A stretch of 64,000 nucleotides of DNA from Opisthocomus hoazin. Its lineage: Eukaryota; Chordata; Aves; Opisthocomiformes; Opisthocomidae. The DNA lies in assembly GCF_030867145.1 (NCBI RefSeq), contig NC_134418.1:3654802-3718801 (forward strand), in the 5' to 3' direction. The translations under genes and the position numbers were made by a program. A model generated the notes under the pieces. That model was not told where the DNA came from and made no database searches. It saw only the letters and a list, made by a program, of their open reading frames with translations. Below are positions 28,701-43,700 of this stretch, piece after piece. Each line of letters opens with the position of its first letter. Positions within the stretch are counted from its first letter, which is position 1.

Positions 28701-31700
28701 GCCTGGCTCTGTCCTCCTTGCGCCCTCCCTCCAGGTATTTACAGACATTGGTGAGACCCCCGGAGCCTTCTCTTCTCCAGGCTGAGCAGTCCCAGCTCTC
28801 TCCGCCTTTCCTCCTACATGAGGTGCTCCAGTCCCTGAATCATCTTCGTGGCCCTTTGCTGGACTCTCTCCAGTCTGTCCATGTCTCTCTTGTACTGGGG
28901 AGACCAGCACTGGACCCAGTACTCCAGGTATGGTGTCACCAGTGCTGAGTAGATGAGGAAGGATCACCTCCTTGACCTGCTGGCCATGTTTTGTCTAACC
29001 TAGCCCAAGACACCCCCAGCTGCCCAAATTTGCCACAAGAGCACCTTGCTGGCTCATGGTCAGCTTGGTGTCCACCAGGACCCCCAGGTCCTTTCCTGCC
29101 AAGCTGCTTTCCAGCCAGGTGGCCCCAGCAGATACTGGTGCCCAGGGTTGTTCCTCCTCAGGGGCAGGACTCTGCACTTCTTGTTGAGCTTCATGAGGTC
29201 CCCGTTGGCCCATTTCTCCAACCTGACTCATTCCCACAACCCCCCAGATGGTCCCCTCACCCACTGGGCATGCCTTCCCCAGGCAGACAAACAAATCTTA
29301 CATGGAATTATCTGAAGCACCCTGTTCTTCTTCATGTTCGCCGGCAAGTTGCCCGTTCTCATCTTGTCATTCTGAATTTTGATCGAAGTGAGCTTCTGCA
29401 GGGGAAGGAACAAAAGCAGAGGTAGATTTCAGAGCCACCCTGCAGGAGGCAAGTGCATGGTGGTCCCTGCAGCCCACCACCATCCGACCGGATCCACCAG
29501 GACAAGAACCACACTCACCTTGAACTCCTCTTCCAGCCCGTTGCTGCTGGTCCCTGGCACTTTGTTGTAGATCTTCTGGAGGTGGATCTCTAACGAGGTC
29601 ACCTCCAGCTCCGTGTCACCATAGAGATAGTGCTCCAGAAGTGCTTGGTAGATAAACACATACTGCATCTGCAAGGGTTGCAGGGAGAAGCCATCAGCCT
29701 CCGCTCCATGCTCAGGGAGCGCATCCTGGTGCCCGCGCACACGCTGGCAGCAAACCCACCATCCCACTGCCCACCCCTGCTCGCTGGGCACGCGGCACCG
29801 CTGCGAGACCCCTGACAACCTTCCCGCTGCTGTACGGGGACTGGGACATTACTTGCTACATGACACAAAGCTGACATGACACAAAACTTTCTCCAAGTCT
29901 GGAGAAGAGGAGGCTGAGGGGAGACCTTCTCGCTCTCTACAGCTACCTGAAGAGAGGTTGTAGTGAGGTGGGTGTTGGTCTCTTCTCCCAGGTAACAAGT
30001 GATAGGACGAGAGGCAATGGCCTCAAGTTGCACCAGGGGAGGTTTAGATTGGATATTAGGAAAAATTTATTCAACGAAAGGGTCATTAAGCACCGGACCA
30101 GGCTGCCCAGGGAAGTGGTGGAGTCCCCATCCCCGGAGGTGTGTAGAAGACGTGTAGAGATGGTGCTTAGTGACGAGGTTTAGTGGTGGACTTGGCAGTG
30201 TTAACAGTTGGATGTGAAGATCTTACTGGTCTTTTCTAACCTAAACGAACCTCTGATTCTATGAAGGGGACTAAAACCAGCAGGACCCAGCGAAAGGCTC
30301 ACTTGATGCAGCATCCTTCCAAAATAACGGACGACGCCCAACCTGCGCGTAGGCTTCGCTGCAGGCTGGGTACTGAAATCCAACCCCAGCGAGCAAAGCC
30401 CAGGACAAGGGGCAATGGGCACAAACTGAAGCAGAGGAAGTTCCGTCTGAACACGAGGAAGAACTTCTTCATTCTGAGGGTGACGGAGCCCTGGCCCAGG
30501 CTGCCCAGGGAGGTTGTGGAGTCTCCTTCTCTGGAGATATTCAAGACCCGCCTGGACAAGGTCCTGTGCAGCCTGCTGTAGGTGACCCTGCTTCAGCAGG
30601 AGGGTTGGACTAGGTGACCCACAGAGGTCCCTTCCAACCCCTACTATTCTGTGATTCTGTGATTCTGTGAGACCGCAGCGGCCCACTTACATCTGTCTGT
30701 ACCATCTGGCAGCGCTGAGCCCGGATCCGGCTCACGAAGCCGTAAACGTCCACCTTCCTCTCCGCGTGCATCATGTCCAGCATGGCATCGATGACGATGA
30801 AAGTGCCCGTGCGTCCTACCCCGGCGCTGGAAGGGCAGAGGGGACAAGCCATCAGTACAGCAGTGCTGGCGTTGGGGTCCCTGGTAGAGCGGCTGGGAGC
30901 GAGCCAGCCGCTTCCCAGCAGTGAGTAAATAGCAAAATCTGTTCTGGAGATGAGAGAGGTCCTCAGCCTGGTGTTCAGTGTCGCCTGGGTTTTGCGCAGA
31001 GATGCACACAGCATCTCCAGCAACTGCAGTGACTGGAATGCGTGAGGGCACAGAGCAGGGTGAGCCAAAGCAAAAGCTGGGCCAGCTACTGCTTCCAGCT
31101 TCCTACGGGCTGCCTGCTCCTACCAGCTGCCCGCTGTCCCTTCCAGTCCACCTCCATCACATGAAGGTGAGCCCGTCGGGAAGCCTTGCTTCTGCACTGG
31201 TAACTCAACCATTAAGGAGAATAAGAAAGATGAGGCTGTGCAGACGCAGAGGCAATGGAGGTCCCATCCCTGGAAACATTCCAGGCCAGGTTGGACGGGG
31301 CTCTGAGCAACTTGATCCAGCTGAAGATGTCCCTGCTTGCTGCAGGGGAGTTGGGCTAGACGGCCTCTAAAGGTCCCTTCCAACCCAAAGCATTCTATGT
31401 TTCTATGGATAGACAGAGCTCTTCTGTCAGCTGCCTCCAGAGAAGAAAGCTGGAGATGGACTTGGCAGGTTGCAAACGTGATCATTTCTGCCTTTAACCG
31501 TGAGGCTTTCCCTTACTGAAAGGTGGAAAGCCTCCGTGGCTCCCCCAGGCTCACTGCTGTGCCTGAAGCCACTCCACATGAGGGCAAACACCGTGGTCCC
31601 CGCCACCAGGCACGCTGCCAGCCGAGTGCTGCCTTCTCGCAGCAAGGGAGGTTGCCTCTCTCATGCCCAGGGCAGTGGAGAGCCAAGGGAGATGCCACCA

Positions 31701-34700
31701 ATGCCCGGCAGCAGTGCTCGGCCTGGCTCATTTGGCAACCAGTTAACCCAAACGAAGGCCACTCAACACGAGCTGTAACACCATCACATCGCTGATCCCA
31801 AGAAGTTCCTCCAATTCACACGCATTTTTTTTTAATGTTCCCATGTGAAATGTTTCCATTTAACATGAGAAAGTTAAATAAAAATAATAAAAACGGCCTC
31901 ACTGAAAAAAAAATCCTTTTAGTATCAAATACGAGACACTCTCCCCGGCACCCGGGAGAGGCAGAGGTCAGCTGTGACCAGGACTTACCTGCAGTGCACG
32001 ACTATTGCCCCTGCGTACTGGGGATTGCACGTCTTCACCTTCTTCAGGAACTTCAGCATCCCGATGGGGGTGAAGGGGACCCCAAAGTCGGGCCAGCTGG
32101 TGAAGTGGAACTGAGTCACCAGGCGCTGAGGTTTCTTGTTCGTGACGTCGCCGACCTGAAGGGGAAACGCACAGTCTGGTTAATGATAAATGCTCAGATT
32201 TCCCTTCTTTCCCCCCCTCCCCAAAAACGAGGGAAGAGAGGGAGCTACAGCCCCAAGACTGGGCTCGCCACTTCAAGAAAGATGAGGAGCTACTGGAGAA
32301 AGTCCAGCGCAGGGCTACGAGGATGAGGAGGGTACTGGAGCATCTCTGCTACGAGGAGAGGTTGAGGGAGCTGGGCTTGTTCAGCCTGGAGAAGAGAAGG
32401 CTGTGAGGGGACCTTAGAAATGCCTCTAAATATCTGCAGGGTGGGGGTCAGGAGGACGGGGCCAGACTCTTTCCAGTGGTGCCCAGCGACAGGACAAGGG
32501 GCAATGGGCACAAACTGAAGCAGAGGAAGCTCCAGCTGAAGATGAGGAAGAACTTCTTCCCTCTGAGGGTGATGGAGCCCTGGCCCAGGCTGCCCAGAGG
32601 GCCTGTGGAGTCTCCTTCTCTGGAGATATTCCAGACCCGCCTGGACACGGTGCTGTGCAGCCTGCTGTGGGTGACCCTGCTTGGGCAGCGGGTTGGGCTG
32701 GGTGACCCTCAGAGGTCCCTTCCAACCCCGACCATTCTGTGGTTCTGTGAGCTAGACGGCGTAAGAAGCATTAGTATCCACAAGCCGAAAGGGCACGGGC
32801 AGAGGCTCTGGGCCCAAACAAGTCTCTAAAAGCATGACATTTTAATTGTCCAGCATCACATCCTGCATCCTAGGGGTGAGAGGTGCCAGCCCGGCCTCGG
32901 CTGTGGCTCTGACCCGGCAGAAGCTGCCGGATTTCATTCCCAGCGGGCTCGAACAGAAGCCGCCGCTCCATCCTTCCCCACATCTCTGCCCACAGCATCC
33001 TTGTGCTGAAGGCAGGGGAGGAAACCACCCACGTCCAGGCTGTTGAGATTGAAGAGTGAGGCTCAGGAGAACCCTGCTCAGGGTCCAGACAGGTTTTCAA
33101 CCACCAGCTCTTCCTTGCCTGCCTCCAAGAGCGGCAGGAAAACAAACAGCGACTAAACCATCCAGAGTCTCCTCCTCGGACGACAAAACGTAGCGACAGA
33201 TGGGAAAGCAATCAGAACCAACGCATACGGCGCTGGATTTTGTCTCGGCTCGTGGGATAAACATGATTATTTGCAGGCATTAAGTATCTGGGGGTGAGAG
33301 TGGGAACAGAGACTGCTAATGGCAAGTGACCTGAATTTCAGCCCTGGCACCCACCAGCTTCTCTGCTCTCCGAACAGCCACGCTGGCACCCGCTGGGAAC
33401 GGGCTCCCAGGTGTTTAAGGTGAGGCATTTCTTAACAGCTCTGGTTAAAAATGGATGCTGGGGTCATTGCATCCCAACTCTGCTCTCATGGCACCTCGGA
33501 AGAGTTGAGGAGCACACCAGTGCCTGCTGGACGCCCAGTGTGGAGATGGGAGGGGTGGGATGGGATGGGAGGGGATGGGATGGGGTGGGATGGGTGGGAT
33601 GGGATGGGATGGGATGGGATGGGATGGGATGGGATGGGATGGGATGGAACGGGTGGGATGGGATAGGATGGGATGGGATGGGGTGGGGTGGGATGGGATG
33701 GGATGGGATGGGATGGGATGGGATGGGACGGGATGGGATGGGATGGGAGGGGATGGGATGGGTGGGATGGGATAGGATGGGATGGGATGGGATGGGATGG
33801 GGTCGGATGGGATGGGAGACGCGAGGCCCGGCACCTGCTGGATGCAGAACTTCCGCACGGTGTAGTCCACCAGGACGGTCACGTCCTCCACGGACACTCG
33901 GATGTTCCCGTATGTCCAGCAGCCCTGATCCGGCCAGTACTGAGCACACTTACACTGCGGGGAGAGAACATGGGCGCAGGTGAGCTCTGGTCCCTCGCAA
34001 GCCTGGGACTGGCTCCAAGACATGCCCACGGGCATGAGATGGGCCAGATATGGACCAAGTCGGGTGGGATACCAGCCCATGAAGCCTTCTGGCACCTACC
34101 TCTTTCCTCTCTTTGAGGTTGGTCACCATGACAATTGTTGCTGTGTTTTGCTCCCAAATCATCCTCCAAAAATCGTTCACGGTTTCTTCCTTTGGTCCTA
34201 AGGGGAAGGTAAAGAGAAATGTGGTCTTTGGGACCAACCCCTCCAGCTCTTAGACCGAAACCGAGCACATGAAGTCACACGTCGTGGATGACACAACACA
34301 ATTTTTGCCAATAGATGCCAGCACAGGAGGTGCTCTGGTGTCTGGGCACGTTGTCTAAAACAAGGAACAGCCCTACCACACAATAGCTGGGCTTTTTGGA
34401 TATGTTTTATCATCAGGAATTCCATTTTTAGCCCAAGAAGGAGAAATCAGACAAACGGAGCACGGAAAGGACTTGCCCAAGGTCACCCAGGGAAATCACG
34501 GCCATCTCAGTCCGCAGAACTCCTGCCCTGGGGACTTAGGCTTTAACCATGGGATCCCACTTCAACGTGGCACAAGAATAGTTACCTGCTGCCTGCCAGA
34601 CAAGGAGCTGACTCAGCCTAGACCTCCCTTGCCAAGCCCAAGGCTAAGGGCGAGCCTGGAGAATAGCAGAGCCAGAGCTTTACCCCAGCCTGATACCACT

Positions 34701-37700
34701 GACGGACCTGATCCAGCCTTCCTTCTCCAGCAAGAGCCCGGCAAACTGGCAGGTGAGGTCCTAAACCGCTTCCAAGCCATGAGAGGAAATGCAAACCACC
34801 TCCCATGGGCAAGTAACCCCCTTCTGCTGACATGAACCCCCCTGAGAGTGGGCATCTTGCTTTTAGGGATGTGTTTGGACCAGTACAAGGGAAGTAAGAG
34901 AGCTGGAGGGCTACGGATGGCGCATGCAAGCTGGTGATGCTCTAGCTGGGGGCAGCTGAGCTGGGGAAGGCTCGCGATGCTTGTTGCTCTCAGTAGCTGA
35001 TAGTCCTGTCTTGCCTCTGAAGACCACAGAGAAATTTCTCTCCAAGGGCACGAGCCCACTTTCTTGTCGGCTGACGTTTAAAAAGCAGCAGAAATGAAAC
35101 CAGATCAGTGTGGGGCGCTCCGTAGTACCAGATTTGGGGAATTCCATGCATCAGTACGGGCTTGGGGTGGACCTGCTGGAGAGCAGCTCTGCGGAGAGGG
35201 ACTGGGAGTGCTGGGGGATGACAAGTTGACTCTGAGCCAGCAGCGTGCCCTGGCTGCCAAGAAGGCCAATGGCATCCTGGGGTGCATCAAGAGGAGTGTG
35301 GGCAGCAGGTCGAGGGAGGTTCTCCTGCCCCTCTGCTCTGCCCTGGTGAGGCCCCATCTGGAGTCCCGTGTCCAGTTCTGGGCTCCCCAGTTCAAGAAAG
35401 ATGAGGAGCTACTGCAGAGAGTCCAGCGCAGGGCTACGAGGATGGTGAGAGGACTGGAACATCTCTCCTACGAGGAGAGGCTGAGGGAGCTGGGCTTGTT
35501 CAGCCTGGAGAAGGCTGCGAGGGGACCTAATAAATGCTTATAAATATCTGCAGGGTGGGTGTCAGGAGGACAGGGCCAGACTCTTTCCAGTGGTGCCCAG
35601 AGAAAGGACAAGGGGCAATGGGCACAAACTGAAGCAGAGGAAGTTCCAGCTGAAGATGAGGAAGAACTTCTTCCCTCTGAGGGTGACGGAGCCCTGGCCC
35701 AGGCTGCCCAGGGAGGCTGTGGAGTCTCCTTCTCTGGAGATATTCCAGACCCGCCTGGACGTGGTGCTGTGCAGCCTGCTCTGGGTGACCCTGCTTGGGC
35801 AGGGGGTTGGACTGGGTGACCCTCAGAGGTCCCTGCCAACCCCTAACACAACTGTGATTCTGTGAATTTAATTAAGCAGCTCACTAGCAACAGTTCCAGA
35901 GAGCACAGGCAGTTGTGGGCCAGGGTGGAAGGACAAGGCTCAGGGAGGAAAGGCTTTGACACTCTCCAGCAATCAGTATTGCACAGGTGCGGCTTCTCTT
36001 TCTCCCCCAATGCATCCAGCACTGGCCTTTGACTGGGAAAACCAGTGTGGACCGGCCAAGGCTCCTTTCGAGCAGGGGAGCTCTGCCAGGCGCTGCGCCG
36101 TGGTCAGACTGGCACAGCTTTGCAGAGCAGCAGGACCCCAGCCCAGCCGCCACCAGACAGAGCTACAGGAACCACCAAGCGTTTACCTTGTGCAGCAATG
36201 AACTTGTTTTTCTCTTGGTACCCCTAGAGAGAAAAGGAGAAAAAGGAAGACAAATGAAAGACCTGTATTTTTCTAACACAAGAGGCACGAAGTGCAGCCA
36301 CATCATTAATAGAGGCATCACCTGCTCTGCTGCTCGCTGCCCTGTGCAGAGCAGGGGCTGCAGCCTCCGAGGGGAGAAACAGCTCCAACAGCGGGGCAGA
36401 AATAATGGAAAATCCCCGTGCAGAGGGTCCCTGCCCCAGAGCAACACTCCCCACGCTCACGTAACGCGGGAACGACCCCACTTGTTGGCACAAAGCGCTA
36501 ACGAAGCGATACCCCACAGGCCTTCTGCCGGGACCAGACCCCGCACCCAGAGCACCACGTTTAAAATCCGCGTTCATCTCCGGGAGATGGGGCTGCTGAA
36601 CTCACGGGCATCGATTCTGTGTGTTCCCTAATGGATATTTATTTATTGGTGAAGAAAGTAAAAAGCTCTTTTGGGTCTCTCTTTTCTCCACGTGCCTCCA
36701 TCCTTCTCAAAGTCTACTTTGAGGTCTACAGGGAGGCTGTGGAGTCTCATTCTCTGGAGATATTCAAGACCCACCTGGACAAGGTCCTCTACAGCCTGCT
36801 CTGGGTGACCCTGCTTCGGCAGGAGGGTTGGACTGGGTGACCCATAGAGGTCTCTTCCAACCCCTACCATTCTGTGATACTTCTTCGTATTACCCTTCCA
36901 ACTCTTGGAGCTATATGGTGATAACCATACAGGACCCATCTCCTCCTAGGAGCAGAGCAGGGCAATGTTGCTTCTACCTTAGCTGGGTTCCTCAATTTCT
37001 TTTGCATCCCCTTCCCACCTCCAGGCCTGCAAGCTGGGAAGTACCGATGATTAACCAGCCACACCCCTCATCAGCCATTAATCAGAAATCCCCAGTTCCT
37101 GCAGGAACGGTTCCCAAAACCCTTCCAAACCAGCCGGCTCGACTTTGCAGCACCCTAAGGAGTGCAAGAGGTTCTCATTGTTTTAGCAGTGGGGAAAAGA
37201 GAGGTGGGAAGAGATGGGACCATGGCAAAGCAGTCGAGGAAGTGCAGAGCTACAGCTAGAATCTGAGTCCCGGCTCTCAGCCCCTTACTCCAACCACGCT
37301 CGTCTGATCTCACGGCACGGAGCGAAGCACTGTGAGCTCTACCATGGCCACATAAAGGTTACAAGACCAAAAAATAGCGTAATTTATTGCTCTGGAGGAG
37401 CTGGGAAGATCTTAACATAGGAGGTAGTCTCTCAACCATCCTCTCCTAGGCAAAACTCACACCCAACGAAGGCCTCGCGCTCCTGGTGGGACCAGGCACC
37501 GCTGGCCGGGGCGCAGCCGGCGGGGATTTCCCCTTCAAATCACAAAACTCACATTAATGAAGGAGGCGTTGATGTAGTCGGAGTCAGGAACTCCCTCGAC
37601 AGGAGTCAGGTGAACCCTGGAATGATCATCTGGAGGAAAAGTAGAACTTTGTATTAAAACTCACTCCCTCCACGCAGCTGATACCTGGCGTAGCGAGAAA

Positions 37701-40700
37701 GCTGGGTGTCGGAGGGGAGCCCCGGCTCGCTGGCTCCCCCGCATACACAAACACTTTTATGCCCCCAAATTCTTCTTGCCTAAGCCTGGAGAGGTGCTAG
37801 ACCTCGCCCAAGAAGTTTTTCTTCGGCAGAGCACACACATTTGAGGCAGCCACCGAGGCAGCCCACCGCCCCACGCCGCCCAGCGAGAGCTGGCCATTTC
37901 CCATCCATTTAATTCCGTGGAGGGCTCCAGGGAGCTCCTCCTGGTGGGTATCTAAAGCTCAAGCAGATGCAGTCATCCATCTGGGAGGTGAAATGAGCTC
38001 AACCATGTCCTTTCCCATCCCGAGAAGAGGAACAGGGAGCCCAGGCAGCAGCACTGGCCATGTCCCCCGTGCCCAACCAGCCCCGATACCTACAGGGCAA
38101 AATGTTCACGTATCTGTTCTTCTCCTTGTTCTCCTCCTTGGAAGCAGCTTCACACGTGGCCTGTATGGGACACGCTGGGAGAGCCTGCAATGGCAGAAAA
38201 TGGGGTTTTCCACAATGTTCTTACTCATGGCACACCAGTAACCACAACGCAACCTGCCTGCCGGTGCATGCCACATCCAAGCATCCCACCAGAGGGTGGT
38301 CACCCTTTGCTGGCCTCCAGGAGGGAGGTGAGCAGCAACCCCTTGTCCACCTGCCCCTTCGGACGCCTCCCCACCACCCCCACCCCTCACCTCCACCTCA
38401 GCACCAGCTCCTCATCCCCACTGAGCTCAAGGTGACCATTCCAATAGCCTGGGCTGGACCAGAGAGAGCAAAATCGCTTCTGAAACGCGGTGTCTGCAAT
38501 CTCAGGACCCAAGAACACGAGGTGGCAGCAAAGCCTCTGGCACCAAACCCACCAGCCCAGCCATGGAGGAGCTCATTTCTGCCTGCGGAGGCTCCTGCTG
38601 AGGTTTCCTCCGTTAACAGTGATGTTAACGGTGACCCGATCAAAGCCCCCGCCACCCGAGCACACCCCTGGGAAGGTGCACCCATGCAGGGAGCTATTCT
38701 TCACCCAGCAGCGCCGGGGACCTTTGGTTTGGGGGGTGCTGGGGTCACAGGCGACGCTGTCCTGGTCACAGTAGCCGGGTTTCGCGCTCGAGCAGAGGAG
38801 GTGCTTCCCCAGCACCGTTTTTCCACATCCTCACTGAACAGCGAAGAGGATGAGAAGGTATCAGGGGATTCACCACCCCTCCCAGCTGACAGGACGGACG
38901 TGCTTTGGCAACAGAAGTCTTCAAGGCCATGGAGTATTTATAACCTAAACCCTCGCCTCCCCGGGCATTCGTTTGCACCTATTTGGTTTCTTCGAAGCGT
39001 GGCCAGGAAGGGTATCGAGTTGTGCGACAGCTGGAGAAAGTCGGGTGGCTTTTTTTCTCATCTTGTCATCATCCTCCGATTGCCGTACCACACCTTGGAC
39101 CTAAGGTTTTGTGTATTTTCAGGTGACACCTTTGCAGCGCGGACAACCAGACCAACAGTAGATTTTCTTTCTTTCCTTAGGCTGATGGAGAGTCCAGGCA
39201 TCTCCTACGCTGCACGCTGTGATACTCCAGCCTGTTGTTTAACGTTGTCGCCTACACCTCATTACCGCTCTGCCTGTTTTCGTATTGCCAAGGTGAAACA
39301 GGTTTATCATCACAAGAAGCTGCAGAGCTCAGCAACGTCAGGAAGAGGTGGTGGCCATCTCAGGAGAGGTGCTCAGCATCGTGGGATAAGCACAAGACCT
39401 GAATTATCACTCACTGCTGAAGGACAACTGCTGTCCTATAAACTGTCATCGTTCTGTTTCAGGGTTAACAGCTCACTGAAATAGATGGGGTCATTTCTGG
39501 TTTGCTATCAGAGCTCTTGTTTTAACTGTTTGTGGATTTAAGCCGTGAGGATTGGGAGGAGGGAGGCAGAGCCTGGGAGCAAACCAGCAGGCAGGGAGGA
39601 TCTGGAGGACCCAAAGACATCCAGGACACCTCCCGCACCCAGAAAAACGTAACCTCGTAGCGCCGCTTGCTAGCAAAGCTCTGCTGTCTGCAGTGAACAT
39701 GAGGAGCAGTGGTTTGCCCACCACCACAGCAGATTCAGGACTAGAATCAGTCCTCCCACCTCGCAGCCCCTTGAGAAACTCCTGCGGACCGGGCAGACCG
39801 TAACTCCCTCCATGATGCTCCCAGGTAAGGTCTGCTGAAGCACGGCATCCAGCACCGGCATCGTTATTTTATCGATTTTTTATTGATGTGCCGTCCCCAA
39901 GCTGGGTACCACTGCACGCTGCAGCTCCTCCCTGATGTCCCAGCTGTTTCGTCACAGCTCCATGAAGTGAGGCCAGATTTTCCCCTGCTGCTTGTCCTAA
40001 GCTCAACGCCGAGAGCACCCTGCAGGATTTAAGTGCAAGAAGCAAAGGCACTCACGTTGAACTCCTCCCGAAAGAGCTTGTTGTCATCTGCCATCCGGCG
40101 GTTGATCTCCTCTTCCAGCTTATCGACGGGCAGAGGCGGGTATTTACGGTTGGTGCTGGGGGAGCGGGCGAGCAGCGGCATGCTCTGAGGCTCTGCAACG
40201 ACACCCACGCATCAGAGGTGCCCACCCAGCCGCTCCCCGTGCCCAGCACTCATCCATGCCCAGGTGGGCACAGGGACCTTACACACCCTGGGCTGTCTGC
40301 TTTCAGGGCCACCTTGCATCCTCGCTGTCCTTATTTTCGCAGAATCACACAATGGTTTGTGTTGGAAGGGACCTTACAGATCATCTTGCTGCAATCCCAT
40401 GCCATGGGCAGGGACACCTTCCACCAGACCAGGCTGCTCAAAGCCCTGTCCAACCTGGCCTTGAACACTTCCTGGCCTTTTGCTGTTCCTACAGGTGGTG
40501 CACAAAAATTTGGGGATGAAACGGCAACGACGACCATGTCTAACAACCCCATGCAATGCTACAGGCTTGGGGAGGAGGGGCTGGAGAGCTGCCCCACAGA
40601 AAAGGACCTTGGGGTGCTGGTTGACAGCCGGCTGAACATCAGCCAGCAGTGTGCCCAGGTGGCCAAGAAGGCCAGCGGCATCCTGGCTTGGATCAGCAAT

Positions 40701-43700
40701 GGTGTGGCCAGCAGGAGCAGGGAGAGGATCGTGCCCCTGTACTTGGCACTGGTGAGGCCGCACCTTGAGTGCTGTGTTCAGCTTTGGGCCCCTCACTCCA
40801 AGAAGGACATTGAGGGGCTGGAGCATGTCCAGAGAAGGGCAGCGAGGCTGGGGAGGGCTCTGGAGAACAAGTCTGATGAGGAGTGACTGAAGGAGCTGGT
40901 GCTGTTCAGTCTGGAGAAGAGGAGGCTGAGGGGAGACCTTATCGCTCTCTACAACTACCTGACAGGAGGGTGTAGTGAGGTGGGGGTTGGTCTCTTCTCC
41001 CAGGTAACCAGCGATAGGACGAGAGGCAATGGCCTCAGGTTGCACCGGGAGAGGTTTAGATTGGATATTAGGAGAAACGTCTTTACTGAGAGAGTGGTCA
41101 GGCATTGGACCAGCTGCCCAGGGCAGTGGTGGAGTCCCCATCGCTGGAGGGGTTCAAAAAACGTGCAGATGTCGTGCTGAGGGACATGGTTTAGTGGTGG
41201 ACTTGGCAGCATCAGATTTACAGTGGGACTCGACAATCTTAAGGGTCTTTTCCAACCTAAATGACTACGACTCCAAGTCATCAATACTGGGGCATGAAGA
41301 CCACCCCGCTTTGAATTCAGACTTCACCCTCACTCACGTGGGAAGTTTGGCACCACCACCGTAACACAAGTCCCAGGTGGACACAGCAACGGTAGCTATT
41401 GCTGTGGTTCCTCAGCGCAGCCAAGAAAGGCCACGCGAGGGTTATCCCAACACAACCCACGGTTTATGGAGTTCACACCTCCGCCTGCAGAAATGTAGAA
41501 CGGGTGGGGAAGGTCTTAGCTGCCAAGGTGGAAAAAAAAGGTGCTGACTTTCAGTTAGCGCTCGCTCTGAAGGTGTTTGGTTTATGTGGAGGGAGCTCAG
41601 AAAAAGGACCTGAACCGAGTCTAAGAGGCGGTGGATCTTCTTCAAGCACTCACTTAGGTGCTTGCATATGGATGGAGATGCCTAACTTCTGACCCTCAAT
41701 GGGCAGCTCTGGCTCAGAACCAGAAAACGAGACAAGCTCAGGGCCAGCAAACTTTAGACATTATAGCACAAGACTTTAAAATTGCGTTTATGCATCTTTA
41801 AGAGGTCCAGAAAGGTTTTTATAACGAAAAAAGCAACATATTCCCTGCTTTCTCTCAGTTTGGTGCCTACAGTTAGCGTGAAGATCTGCATGAGAGTTTT
41901 AATCAGTCATCATCCTAATTTGAAAGGGTGGAAGGTTATTTAATTATCTCCTAAAGGTGTGTTTTTTCGAAAAAGGTTCTTGTTTGAGCCAAAGAGATCT
42001 TGTGAAAACTCAAGAGGAACTGTGAGTAGTTCAGTGTTGGAAGTGATCGCCCATTTTAACATCAACCACTTGAGGGCAAACATCTTCTTTCTGGAATGAA
42101 AGCTGGGAAGCGAATTCCTGTTCTATAAAAGCTTGCCAAAATCATGGAAAACAGAGAAAGTTCAGAACAACAAACAAATAAAAATTTAGATGAAAAAACA
42201 CTTTCCTACAATAATACAAGGTGGGAGAACAAAGCCGTGGCATCCAGCCCACCGAGTCCCCAGGCCCTTGTCACTGCATTGGGCTTGGGCTGTGACAATG
42301 CCACATCCACGGGCTTTCCTGGACTTCTACAGAGGTCTGTCTTCTGGTGCATCATATTTATATTATTCTAGTGTATTTATATTTATTCTGGTGTATAATA
42401 TTTATATTATTCCCACCAGAAATAATATAAATACATACTCACGACCGCCTTCATACGCCCTTCCGAGACCACACTAAAACAGAACACAATCTTCATTTTT
42501 ACACATTTCCAGCAAACCACCAGCGCGTTCCCATTTCCATTCAAGGCACTGCACGGTCAGCAGACCACCCTGGGTAGCTCTGCGCTGCCCGGAGAGCCGC
42601 CCCGGAGGGCATAAACCAACCCTGCTTTTGCCGCTTCGAGGGTTTGATGACTTTTTTGTAATTTTTACAATTTATAGGAGGATTGCTGGTTATTTCGCTA
42701 GCTAACTTTGGCCGACTCCAAGCAGGGGGGCAAAATGAAAGCCAAATGGATTGCTATGCTGAAGAACGTTTGGATTGACCCGCTTCGATCTGAACAAAGC
42801 TTATTCCTTCTGCAAGCTGCACTTTCGCTCCCCGTGTCGCACGGACGCGGGCCTCACCTGCATCATCCGTCCGGCCGTTGGACAAGCGAAAGGAGTTGGA
42901 GTGACTCCCTGCTTGCTTGTATTTCTTGAACCTGCGGAAGGCAAGGGAGGGGAGAACATCAGTAGACAACCACCAAGAAGCCCAAGCTACCTTCTGGATG
43001 AGAGACGCGGCCATGAAGGGTGTTCCTCACTTCCTTACAGCTTGAGGAACTAGCTGGTGGGTCCAAGAGGGACATCTAAAACCCTGCCTACTGGTGTAAC
43101 TTTCAGCTGACCACATCTGGAAAGGCTGCTGGAGACCACAGCAAGGTGAAAGCCAGGAGGAGAAGCTTTAAGGCTGTTTTTTAAGGAGAACGCCCCAAGG
43201 AGCTCCTGCTCCACAGGCTGATTCAGCAAAGCACATAAACCCCAGGCTGCTCCGTCCTGCAGCCAAGCCCTTCGCCACGTGCTTTTAACGTGAAGCAGAT
43301 GCTTACGCTCCGCTTGCCTGAAGTTAAGGGTTTTGCTGAATCACCTGGCGGGCGGCGGCGAACAGAAACCCTTGTTTTTTAAGGGCTGGAAGCCAGGTGG
43401 GGAGGACTCAAAGCCTGCTGCTGCTGAACTCCCCAGGCAAAACCCTCCTCAGGTTCACTGCTGCGAGGGCAGGCCCAGAGCCAGCAGAGGAAGGGAATTT
43501 TTCCACCACTATGGAGAGAGTTTTTTATTTTTTATATTTTTTTCTTACTTGTTTAATCATCAACTTGTTGAGTAAATTAAAATGGTTACTGCAGGTGACC
43601 AAACGCTCTCTTCTAGCTGAGCAGATACGCACTCAGGAGCTGGGTGCGCTACACTTGAGCAGCCCAAATGCTGGGATTTTTTAAAAATGGACCTAAAAAA

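Noticed and set aside
38060-39484. 474-codon plus-strand frame
   Set aside because: Antisense to PTPRA exon 7 and its intron, mixed composition, no domain or conserved block.
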